From NCBI GenBank assembly GCA_029339195.1, contig JAPTJF010000027.1, forward strand, positions 1-64,000: DNA of 64,000 nt, given 5' to 3'. This document shows positions 36,801 through 56,412 of the stretch, piece by piece. Position numbers and translations under genes: made by a program. Position 1 is the first letter of the stretch; every line of letters starts with the position of its first letter. This DNA is from Micractinium sp. NFX-FRZ. Taxonomy: Eukaryota > Chlorophyta > Trebouxiophyceae > Chlorellales > Chlorellaceae. The notes under the pieces are model-generated. The model was not told the DNA's origin. It saw nothing but the letters and a program-made list of their open reading frames with translations, and did no database searches.

Positions 36801-39800
36801 TCACCTACCCCCTGGTCCTCCTCTCAGCAATGGCCTACAGGTGCGCCCCGCCCTGCCGCACCTGCTTGACAGCTTCCCGCTTGCCTGCCACCTGCCGCTC
36901 GGGGCTGCTTGTCATCGCTACCCCCTCGTCGTTCCTCCTCTCAGCAAGGGGCCTCCAGGCGCACCCTCTGCCGTTGCTGCCACACAGATCATGCTTGGCA
37001 TGCGGCTGACCGTCACCGTGTGGTATGCAGTGCTTCTTTCTGTGCTGCAGTACCATCGAGTTCTGTCCTGCATTATCCCCCGGCGATTGCCACTTGTCGC
37101 CCACCTGTACGACATGTCTGCTTGTTGCAAGAGCCTGGTCGAGCTGCTGGAGAAATGCAAGCTCACATGCTCCAACTTCACTTGAACGGCCATTCGTATG
37201 CCCCTCTTTGCTCTGCGCTGCTCTATTGGGAGCCTCCCCGACGGATGGTACTGGACGTTTATTGAACTAACATGTTCCTGCTATTGCTTGAACCAAACCT
37301 GTGCCTGCCATCCCTTGTCGTGCAGCACTATGGAGTTTGCCAAGAGCCAGGTGGCATGGGTTGAAATTTCAAGATGGCATGCTGCCAAGCGACTCTAACT
37401 GTATTTCTCCTGGTTGTTTCCGCAGCACCATGGAGTTTGCCAAGAGCCAGCTGGAGTGGATGAACGAGTCGCTGGTGCGGCAGCTGGGGCACGCGCGGGA
37501 CAACCCCTTCAGCACACGGTGCGCGGTGGTGCCCTTGTGCTCCGCTCGTGCCAGGCACCCAACTGCGCCGGACTTTGGGCGGGGCGGTGGTTGGGTGGGG
37601 TGGGGTGGCGTGGGAGTCAGTTGGGCCATGCGGGCAGCAACACACATCTGTCCCCCACACACACGCACACTCTCTTGTTCTTCTTCCCTTCAACTTCACT
37701 TCCCCCCTGCCCCTTGCGCAGGTTCCTGAAGCTGTGTGGAAGCCGCGAGGAGCTGGCGCACCTTCCCCACGGCCCCAAGGTGGTACTGGCCACCCTGCCC
37801 TCCTTGGAAGCAGGCTTCAGCCGGGGCCTGTTTGCTGACTGGGCGGAGGACCCACGCAATGCAGTCGTATTTGTGGAGCGAGCAGAGGAGGGAACGCTGG
37901 CGGAGCGCGTGCAGCAGATGGCGGTCGGCGGCGGCGGCAGTGGCGGAGGGCAGCAGGCACAGCAGGCACAGCAGCAGGGGCAGCAGGGGCAGCCCCGCAC
38001 GGTCTCCATGATTCGTGCCCGGCGGGTGCCGCTTGAAGGTGAAGAGCTGGAAGCATACCTGGCAGAGCAAGCGGCAGCGGCAGAGGAGGCAGCAGCCCAG
38101 GCGGCGGCCCAGGCGGAACGGATGGAGGTGGAAGCGGCGGCGGCGGTGGCGGTGGCAGCGGCAGACGGCGGCGGCGGCGGTGGGACGCCTGTTGATCGGC
38201 TGGGGAGCTTCTCTAGCGGCCTGCTTAGCCCGCGGGCCTCGGCAGCTGTGCCCAGGGTGAACTCCCTGGCGATTGGGCACCTGAAGGCGGGCGGCGTCGC
38301 CGGCGCCGGCGGGCTCGGAGAGGTGGTGGGGGCTGACGGGCTGCCGGTGGAGGAGTTCCGAGAGGAGGCGGTGCAGGCGGCGTGCCTGGTGGAGGGCTTC
38401 GAGGTGCCGCAGGTGAGGAGAGGGAGCACAAGGGACAAGGGTGTGTCATCGGGTCCGCGTGTGTAGGGCACGGGGTGTGGAGGAGTTGCGATGGGCAAGC
38501 AGTGCCTGGTCCGTGGGTAGGGCACGCAGTGTGGAGGAGTTGCGATGGACAGGCAGCGGAGGGGTTTGGGCGGCAGGCGGTGCAGGCTGCTGGGCTGGCG
38601 GATGTCCAGTCTTCAAGCAGGGGCTCCATCTGCCCCCACCTGCGGCCCCCACACGCCCCCCACATGCCTGCCCGCTGCGCCCCTGCGCCCCATCCGCCTG
38701 CGCCCACCTGCCCCCCCGCCTGCAGGGCGCGGCGGCCCCCATGTTTCCATTTGAGGATGAGTGGGAGCATGTGGCGTATGACGAGTATGGTGCCTCCCTG
38801 GATTATGCCGACTTTGACCCAGCAGAGGCCACAGGTAACAGGAGCAGCAGCAGCAGCAGATTGGGGGAGAGGGCACATTGGGGGAGAGGGCACATTGGGG
38901 GAGAGGCATGGGGAGAGACTGAGGCGAGGGTGCATGGGTGGTGGTTGGGTGGGTGGGCAGCATGGGAGCTCGTGGCATGTGGCGAGTATGAAGCCTGGAT
39001 AGGCTACGCCAACTTGGACCTTGGCTGGGACTACCAGAGGGGCTGCGGAAAGAGGGAGGATGGAAAGCATCCGTGCGGGCGTGGGGCCGCAGCCCCTCAT
39101 ACTGCTCTACCCTCCCTTGGCCCTCCCATGCGCCCCCACCCGCACCTACTCCTCCCCTTTTGCTCCTCTTGGCGTGTTTTTTCGCCGTTTACTCTCCCCC
39201 TCCCCTGCAGGCCTCATGGCTGTGGTTCTCTTGCACCCACCCTTGTTCACACCCCTCATGCTGCCCCTTTTCCCCTACCTGTGCCCCCCTCCACCCCCCT
39301 GCAGGCTTCAAGGCCATGGAGTCTGAGCTGGCAGCAGAGGCCGAGGCGGAGGAGGCGGGCGCCCCGCCCGACATCCCAACCAAAGTGAGTGAGGGGGGGG
39401 TGCCGTGAGGGTAGGTGTGCATTGGGTGAGGGTCGTAAGGAGGGGCGGCTGGGAGGTGGGCAGCTTGATTACGCAAGCAGCAACCACTGTGCACATGCAC
39501 TGATGTAAGTTCCTGTGTGGCCAAGCTGTCCCACCCCGTGGCTTCTCCCCCGATTAACCACCCCCCGACGCATGCATGTAGCCGGCTGCACCCAGCGCCA
39601 TCACCCGTGCGTGCTCGCGGCTGACTGGTATCCATTCCCTGTCTGTGTTCACTGCCCATCGCCCGTGCTGTGTCTACTACCCGCCCACTTTTCAATCACA
39701 CCCATTGCCCGCAGATTGTGTCGGCCCCCATCACCGTCACCGTGCGCGCCCGCGTGCTGCTGTTTGACTTTGAGGGCCGCTCAGGTGAGGCTGCGGTGGC

Positions 39801-41632
39801 ATATGAGCTGATAGGGCGCAGCGACAAGGCACAGCGGGTGGTGTAGTGTTGGACCGCCCCCTGTGTGTGTGCCCTGGGCTGTGCCTCTGTGGGGTGCGCC
39901 TGCTGGGGCGCCAGAGTGGGGGTTTACAGGGGTCAGAGGGAAGGCAGAGGCACAGGCCACATAGGCGTGTGCCCGGGGCTGCGCCAGGTGCGCCTGCACA
40001 ATTACATGCTGCTGTTCCTCCCCCCTTAGCTTCATTCCCTTTGAGAGCTTGCATCATATGCATGCGTGCTTCCCTGCCTTCCTTGACCCTCTGTTGCCTC
40101 CTGTCCGCCTGGTGCCACCTGTCACCCGCCGCGCGTGCAGACGGGCGCAGCATGCGCACCATGCTGGCCCACGTGGCGCCACGTCAGCTCATCCTGGTGC
40201 ACGGCACCCCGGATGCCACGTCAGCGCTTGCCGGCCACCTGCAGCAGGAGCTGGCTGGTCTGCTCAGCGAGGTGCACACCCCGGCGGCAGGCCAGGCGGT
40301 GGAGCTGCCTTCGGAGGCGTCGTACCGCCTGGCGCTGAGGTGCGCGTACTGCCTGCCTGCTGTGCTGTGCTGTGCTGTGCTGTGCAAGGCGACGGGGCTC
40401 GCAGCAGAGGTTTTGTATTGTCAGACGCTGGGCTGGGTGGGCTGGGGCTGGGCTGCCAAGGCCTTGTATCGCCTTGCCTGGCAGCGAGGCGTCCTCCAAC
40501 CCCCATTGTTTTCTCCCCTTCTGGCAGTGGCAAACTGATGGCTGGCGCGTGCGGATGTTCTTATGCAACCTGCTGCTGCGGCCTCACCTCCCAGCCTGCC
40601 CTGCTGCACTGCCGACCCAAACCTGCTTTCTTCCCCCTACCCCCCTCGCAGCGACGAGCTGATGGCTGGCGTGAGGCTGCACCGGATAGGGGAATATAAG
40701 CTTGCCTGGGTGGAGGGCCTGGTGGGGCCGCCCGCAGAGGGCTCTGAGGTGCGCGGTGCATCCGCTTGCACGCTATGCTTGCTGTGCATGAGGTCTTGCG
40801 CTCACCAGCCTGCTGTGCTTGGCTGACGTGGCGGCAGCAGCTGCGTGCTGACAGCAGCCCGCCAGCCTGCCCGCCTGCCTGCCTGCATTGCTGACGCGAA
40901 CAGCCGTGAACAGCCGTGCTGGCCATTGTTGCCGAATCGCTGAATCTTTGCCTGCCCATTCAAACAACGTCCCCTGCAGAGCCAGCTGCCGCAGCTGCTG
41001 CCGTCGGCGGCGGTGGCGGCGGGCGAGGAGGGCGGGTATGGAGGCGTGTTCATTGGGGACGTCCGGCTCTCTGGTGAGCTGCCATCAGTTGGGCTGCCAT
41101 CAGTTGGGCTGCCATCAATTGGGCTGCCATCAGTTGGGCTGCCATCAGTTGGGCTGCCATCAATTGGGCTGCCATCAGTTGGGCTGCCATCAATTGGGCT
41201 GCCATCAGTTGGGCTAAGCTGAGCTGAGCCGAGCAGTGTTGCTCCCTACATTCAGCATGGCCTGGCTGGCCTTGGCGCATTCTGCTGTTGATGCTGTTGC
41301 CAGGCATTGCTTCATTGCCCCCAACCTCCCTGCCCTGCTGCCCACCCTGCCCCTGCTCCCCTTCTCCTCCCGCACACACCGCCCCTGCCGCTTCAGAGCT
41401 CAAACAGGCGCTGGCGGCAGCAGGCATCGCTTCGGAGTTCCATGCCGGCGCTCTGTACTGCGCCGGGCACGTGGTCATCAAGCGGCGGCAGCCCGGAGCC
41501 TCCCACATTGGTGGGGGAGGAGGGGACCCTTCAAGCGGGGAGGACGGCGGCGGGTTGGTGGTGGAGGGGGCGCTGAGTGAGGAGTACTACCGCATACGGG
41601 AGGTGGTGTACTCGCAGTACCACATCTGCTGA
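33867..41632 (+). CDS. CPSF2: Cleavage and polyadenylation specificity factor subunit 2 (CPSF100)
   Basis: Catalytically silent metallo-beta-lactamase/beta-CASP partner of CPSF73 in the mRNA 3'-end processing complex. Exons: 33867-34065, 34359-34504, 34752-34846, 35240-35359, 35930-36031, 36237-36319, 36744-36840, 37426-37518, 37722-38412, 38726-38834, 39305-39384, 39715-39784, 40141-40339, 40652-40748, 40980-41073, 41397-41632; 836 aa. Markers in order: [27 protein letters not shown], where the HxHxDH zinc motif of CPSF73 is lost as in CPSF100; [95 protein letters not shown]; and the ending [15 protein letters not shown] Glu/Ala and Gly-rich insert sits in the long exon 9. Several introns carry copies of exon edges. 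Confidence 0.97.
34495..34640 (+). repeat. Tandem copies of CPSF2 exon 2 5' splice junction
   Basis: Four degenerate ~35-45-bp units of the form CAGACAGGTGGGCGGAAG. The first spans the real donor at 34504/34505; the others lie in the intron. Confidence 0.75.
35819..35929 (+). repeat. In-frame echo of CPSF2 exon 5 start
   Basis: GAAGGAGCGGCGCCTGAAGG after CCCACAG mirrors the true exon start at 35930 (GAAGGAGCGGCACCTGAACG after CCCGCAG). Similarity extends back over the preceding intron sequence. The spacing is 111 bp with no stop, so use of this acceptor would add 37 residues in frame. Confidence 0.75.
37326..37355 (+). repeat. Echo of CPSF2 exon 8 start
   Basis: CACTATGGAGTTTGCCAAGA after GCAG copies the true exon start at 37426, 100 bp downstream, and is followed by a GT. 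A more decayed copy, beginning GTACCATCGAGTT, may lie near 37048-37068. Confidence 0.75.
40528..40560 (+). repeat. Echo of CPSF2 exon 14 start
   Basis: GGCAAACTGATGGCTGGCGCG after CAG parallels the true start GACGAGCTGATGGCTGGCGTG, 124 bp downstream. Confidence 0.6.
41078..41212. repeat. 15-bp minisatellite, 9 copies, at a 5' splice site
   Basis: Nine units of GCTGCCATCARTTGG start 5 bp into the last intron of CPSF2. The only variation is A/G at one position, so the array is young or homogenised. Confidence 0.92.
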
Positions 41633-42112
41633 CGTGGCACGCGCAGTGCCGTGCTGGCCGGCGCGTCACGGACACTTTTCGTGCGCCGCCTTCCCGCCAT
41701 GCCCTCCCTCTCCTTCTCCTGGCTGCTCCCTCTCCTCCTGCGTGTTGTATCTCGCTTGCAGGGACCTCCCTCCCTCCCTCACTCCCCCTCCCTTGCTGCC
41801 TGCCTTTGCGCTCACACACTCGGCGTCGTGACTCCTCCACACCCCTGCCCACCCTCTGCACTGCAATTCCTTGACCGTTCTTAGAAGCGCCCGTGTCCGT
41901 TTGTAAACGACACAACATGCACCCCTTTGCCATCGAAAGGTACCGCTGCCCGAGCCGCAGCGGCACTACACTTGTTGGGAGGCCCCAAAGAGGGTACAGA
42001 ACTGGACTCAAAGACAGCATAGGAACATCACATACAGGCAGCAAAGGTTACCCGAATCACGCACGGCAGAGGTTCACGCGATTAAGGTTGCTCAGAGACC
42101 TTGGACTGTCCC
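41633..42112. other. Convergent intergenic region, CPSF2 / TraB-family gene
   Basis: The two 3' ends face each other. TGTAA at 41902-41906 is a candidate poly(A) signal for CPSF2. No exon is seen. Confidence 0.45.
41902..41906 (+). terminator. Candidate poly(A) signal TGTAA for CPSF2
   Basis: TGTAA lies 270 bp after the CPSF2 stop codon. Confidence 0.4.
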
Positions 42113-45100
42113 CTAGTATCCCACCAGCGCCTTGCGCCCATACTGCAACGCCTCCCACCGCCGCTCCATGCCGTCCAAGTGTGCCAGCCCCACCACTGCC
42201 ACCACCCGCCCCTGCAGCCGCGCCAGGCTGTCAACCATGTACTGGTCCCGCTCATCTGAAGAACAGGGGGAGGGCAGCGGGCACAGCGGGTCATGGTCAG
42301 TGTGGATCCGAGTAGCAACCCTGCTGGTCCCGCTCATCTGGCAGGGGGAGGGCAGCCCGCAAAAGCAGGGAGCGTGAGAATGCAGTCAATTAGAATGGGC
42401 CCTGCAGCCGCGCCCGGCTGCAGGCAACGTAAACGCCTTGGCCTCGCGCATCCAAACCCGGAATTTAGGTGGGGGCTGGAAGCAGCCCTCCTCCTGGCCC
42501 CCTGCCTGGCCTGTCTGGCCTGTCTGGCCTTTCTGGTAGACGAACCTACGAGTGCTTCAGCCATCCGCGGGTTGACTTGCCGCATGTACTGCGCCATCTG
42601 CCGCACCATGGCCCGAGTCTTCATGCCTTCCACCTGCCATGGTCGGAGAGTGGGACAGCGTGAGAGCTAGGGAGGGAGGGCGGAGGGAGACCTGGCACCG
42701 CTGCACGCATCGCCATCCCCCCCACCTGTCAGGCGGCATTATAGAGGTGAAGAGGAGGAGAGTGGGTGGGGCGGGGTGCACTATGCGGTAATGGGCTGCT
42801 GCATGCGCCAGCCAGCAACTGTGCCAACGCAGCCCAAGCCTCCCATCCCCACAACGCCCCGCCCCACTCCTGCTGATGCCCTCCACCCACCCTGCCCCAC
42901 TCTGGGCCCCTGCCGGCGAACAAAACGGGCACCCCTTGCTCACACCTGCGACTCCAAGCTGCCGCCTCCGTGCTGCGTGAAGAACTCCAGGAGGCCCTGC
43001 AGGGTGGGGTGGGGTGAGGTGCACTTGTGTGTGGGCGATGCAGGGCTGGGGCAGGGCCAGGTGGGGGCTTAAAGGCAGCGGGCCAAGGGGGGCTTTGGTG
43101 CAGCTCAACAGAACAGGGCCGGCAGGCAGGCCAGGCAGGCAGGTGGTGGCGGCACCGGACCCAGCCAGCAAGTGTTTCTGACCCGTGCGCATGCGAGCTA
43201 ACCCACGCCGACCAAAGGGATAGCCTGCAGCAGCTGGGAACACGCTGCCAGCAGCAGCACCGGCGCAGCAGCAGCGCGGCTCTCACCGGCGGGGGTTCGG
43301 GCATGCCGCTGCCGCTCATCATGCGCATCACGTCCTGCAGCATTGGCAGGGTCAAGGCCCGGTGGCTGAGCAAGGGCAAAAGTGCACCTGAGCAAGGGTT
43401 AGAGTAGACGTTTCTGCACCCCGAGATCTATCTATGCAGAGAACCGGGCTGGCCGGAGCCACGCCCTCCACTCCGCTCCCCCACCGCAGGGCACACCCCA
43501 CCGCACCCCACCGCACCACACCCCACCCTCCTCAAGCGCGCCTGCAAGTTCATGGTTTCAGACAGCCGCCGGAGCGTCTGCTGCGCATCTCGGTCGCCGT
43601 ACACCACCCTGCAGCGCATGGCGGGGCGAGGAGTGGATGGGGCAGGGGGGTACGAGGAGCCGCAGCGCCTGCTGCTGCACACTCTCGCTGCCCCCACGCC
43701 ACTCTGCAGCGCAGCGCAGGGCAGCAAGAAAGTGCAGGGAAGGGGGCAGGGCGCTGAGGCAGCAGGGCAGCAGGGCGGCGGGGCGGCAGCGGGGCGCCTG
43801 CAAGGGCGGCAGGGCGGTGCATGTGAAGGCCACACGCATCGAGTCGCTGCCCCCGCATGGCCCCACCTGGCCCCCAGCCTGTCTGCCTCCTCTATCGCCA
43901 CCTTGAACTCCTGCCCCGGGTCCAGCCCCAGCAGCTGCATCACCCTGCATCAGAGCGCAGAAAGCAGGAGAAGCACGAAGACATCGCATTCAGAAGCAGC
44001 ACACTGTTGCCCCGGGTCCAGCCCCAGCAGCTGCATCACCCTGCATTTTAGAGCAGACAAAGCAAGAACACAAACGGATTCAGAAGCAAGAGATGCGTTT
44101 GAGAAGCAAGCAGACTCCTGCCCTGCGCCCAGCGTCTAGCAGCTGCATCACCCTGCATTTGTGCTGATGAGCACATGTGCCAAGTGGCTGCAGCAAACCA
44201 CACACCAAGCTGCATCGCCCTGCGATTTAGAAAGCACAAGTGCCACGTTGCTGCAGCATGCTGCAGAGGAGGGGATAAGAACAAGGCAGGCAGGAAGTCC
44301 AGGAGGCGCCCCCTCACCGGTACATCGTGGGGATGGACACCTGCACCAGCTTCTGGCTCAGGCTGCCGCCCCCTGGGGCCATGAACGACGCCAGCATGTT
44401 CTGCGGTGCCAGGCGGGCCGGTGAAGTTATGAGCATGCGGGCAGGCACACACCGCCACGGCCCCTGCCGCCTGCGCGCTGGAACACCGCAGGCGCCCCCT
44501 TTCGCATTTTCGCAAAGACTTAACAGGAAAAAACATGGGCAACAACACACCAACACTTCCCGAAGGTCCACCTTTAGATAGTCCTGGTCGGTGCTGCTGC
44601 CGGAGCGCAGGCGCGCTGCCCGTCCAGCACACAGTTCCACCATGACGGCGTCAGGCTTGACCAGGCGGATCATGTCCCGCACCTGCGGGGGGAAGGGGCA
44701 GTAGAAAGTGGGCAACAGGTGGCGCACAGCTGAGCTGTGACAGTGGCGGGCTTTGCTGGGTGGCTGTCAGTCCCGCAACTGCAGAACAAAGGGGCAGGAT
44801 GAATTGGGAAACTGAGGGGGTGCATGCTGAACAGCGACGGCAGTGGGCTTTGGCAGGAGCGGAGCACGCACAGCCTCTGCAGCGAGGGGGTGGCAGGCAG
44901 GCGGGAAGGTCGTGGCCTGACAGGAGTGCTGGCCCCTAGGTTCGCTACAGAACCCTGGACTAGCAACACCACGCAGCTAGCTGGCGTGCCCTTCCCCCAT
45001 GGCGCACCCAGCGCCCTTGTCAACCCTCCCTCCCAGCTGCCCCACCTCCTCCGCCGAGCGCTTGCTGACGTGGGCAGTCCCCACAAGAAAGATCTGCGGT

Positions 45101-45719
45101 CAGTCAGTGCGGCAGGCAGTAGGAGGGGCTCAGGGTGCCGAAATGTGGTGGGCCTGATGCCCTGCCGGACACACATTGGATTCGCTGCGTGCATGCGATG
45201 AGCGCTCTTGACATGCAATGGGAGCAGCAAAGGCGCACCTCTGCCCCGTTGTGCAGGTTGCGCAGGAAGCTCTGCGTGTTGCTCAGCACAGCGTTGGAAC
45301 TGGCGCCGTCAGTGCTGTAGTGCCGCCGCCGCTGTGGGCTGCTTGCCCAGGCCGCTGCCGCTGCGCTGCTGCTCGGGCGGCGCTGCAGTTTGCAGGTCGT
45401 TCCAAAAGAAAGGCAGTTGTAAGCAGGAGCACTGAGCAGCAGCACTGGCGGCAGCACTGGCACAGCACTGGCGGCAGCACTGGCGGCAGCACTGGCGGCA
45501 GCGGTGCCACTTGAGGCTTCAAGCTGCCCTGACCGACGCCAATACTGGCTTCAATGCCTGCCTCGCAATCTGGGGACCTATCCTGCTTACCAGCAGGCTG
45601 CTGGGGGCTCCGTCTACAGCCGCAGCACTTGCCCGCAACAGCGACTGTTGCCAGAGCGCGGGAACCGGCGAAAGAGATTGTCTATAGCACTGGCTAAGTG
45701 CCAGAACGCACAGCCGCAT
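42113..45719 (-). CDS. TraB-domain protein, predicted organelle-targeted
   Basis: Family of bacterial TraB/PrgY and plant/animal mitochondrial proteins; the molecular activity is unsettled. Exons on the minus strand 45719-45591, 45382-45239, 45093-45046, 44682-44572, 44400-44318, 43944-43867, 43608-43527, 43334-43287, 42996-42946, 42633-42546, 42255-42113; 334 aa. Start: MRLCVLALSQCYRQSLSPVP, then an Arg/Ser-rich stretch with RRRHYSTDG, a strong organelle presequence joined by a good GTAAGC donor. TraB markers: IFLVGTAHVSKRSAEEV; KPDAVMVELCAGR; VMQLLGLDPGQEF; VVYGDRDAQQTLRRL; DERDQYM; VVAVVGLAHLDGMERRW. The donor at 43527 is one of two possible. Three decayed copies of the start of exon 6 lie upstream of it. 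Confidence 0.9.
42256..42345 (-). repeat. Echo of TraB-gene last-exon start
   Basis: Read on the minus strand, GCTGCCCTCCCCCTG plus a CAG/TCAG acceptor plus ATGAGCGGGACCAG occurs at the true exon start (42255) and 82 bp upstream (42337). Confidence 0.75.
43945..44230 (-). repeat. Three echoes of TraB-gene exon 6 acceptor and start
   Basis: The acceptor plus exon start, GCAG then GGTGATGCAGCTGCT, true at 43944, recurs at 44040, 44152 and (weaker) 44219. The 44040 copy keeps the further GGGGCTGGACCCGGGGCA. Spacings are 96, 112 and 67 bp. Confidence 0.88.
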
Positions 45720-46071
45720 AGCAATAGAACAGCCGAAACCCTGGTGCTGCTGGAGGTGCACTTGAGGGGCGTGTCGTTTGCCCCGAATCGACACTAAATT
45801 GATACTGATCAAGTTCAATGGCCTAAGGAGCGCTGCTCCTGCGGCTGCGAAACGTTTTGGCCTGGCTGACGTGGCTGGCACTGACGAGGAGCTAGAGGAG
45901 CGTGCATTGGCCATGAGAGCCAGGCATCGGCACTCCTTGGCCCGGAACATACGCCACACACCCGCAAGCGACCCATTCTGCTCCCCCCTATCGCTTGTCT
46001 TCCGCTCCCCTCGTCTCCTGGCGCAGCGGACCGGTGGATGCGTGTGTAAGGGGCAGTGCAGCAATCGCACG
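45720..46071. promoter_or_regulatory. Divergent promoter region, TraB-family / FtsHi
   Basis: Only 352 bp separate two divergent start codons of predicted organelle proteins, so both promoters and leaders must lie here. No specific motif is recognised. Confidence 0.5.
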
Positions 46072-55803
<9,732 letters not shown>

Positions 55804-56412
55804 ACCTGCTCTGCTCAGAGAGCAAGCTGTCTACCTTGTGTTCTTCCTTGCTCCGCTCTTCTCCTTCCCCCCGCATCCCGCTCCCAACCTGCGTTTACGC
55901 AGCTCTAGAGCCTAGCAGCATGCTGAGCATGCAAGCCTGGTTTGCAGCTCTGTAGATCTCACCTTTCACCCTTTGCTTGCATAGCCCTGCTCCTGCTCCA
56001 CTGCGCTGCTGCTTCGGAAGCGGCGTGGGCCTCCCTTGGTTTGGTTGCTATCCACTTCGTGCTCTCTGTTCAGCCTCCCTCGCTCCCCGTTTCCCGCTCC
56101 CTCGTCTGCTGCCTCTGCTTTACCGCTCAGCTCTCGCCGCTCCCCCCCTTCACACTCTCTTGCACATTTGTGCACATGCACCCCTGCACTCCACAACACT
56201 ACCCCCCTTCAGACTTTCTGCAACAGCTCACAGTACAACACTCACATTAACTACTTGAGACTGGCAAGTCACCTGGCGGCGGCGGCAGCCGAGGGAGGGC
56301 GGGGCTCCATGCTAGGATTCAAAGCACGCCAGTGTGCGGGTGCTCTGTTTTTCTGACCGCTCCAGAGTTTAAACCCGCGTTTGAGGGGCTGGAGTGAGTT
56401 GATCAATCATCC
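55804..56412. other. Intergenic, FtsHi 3' side and coiled-coil gene promoter
   Basis: Pyrimidine-rich with no supported exon. Both flanking genes are on the plus strand. Confidence 0.4.

Noticed and set aside
37617..38525. 302-aa minus-strand open frame opposite CPSF2 exon 9
   Set aside because: The plus-strand exon is conserved CPSF2 sequence; the antisense product is low-complexity Pro/Ala/Ser only.
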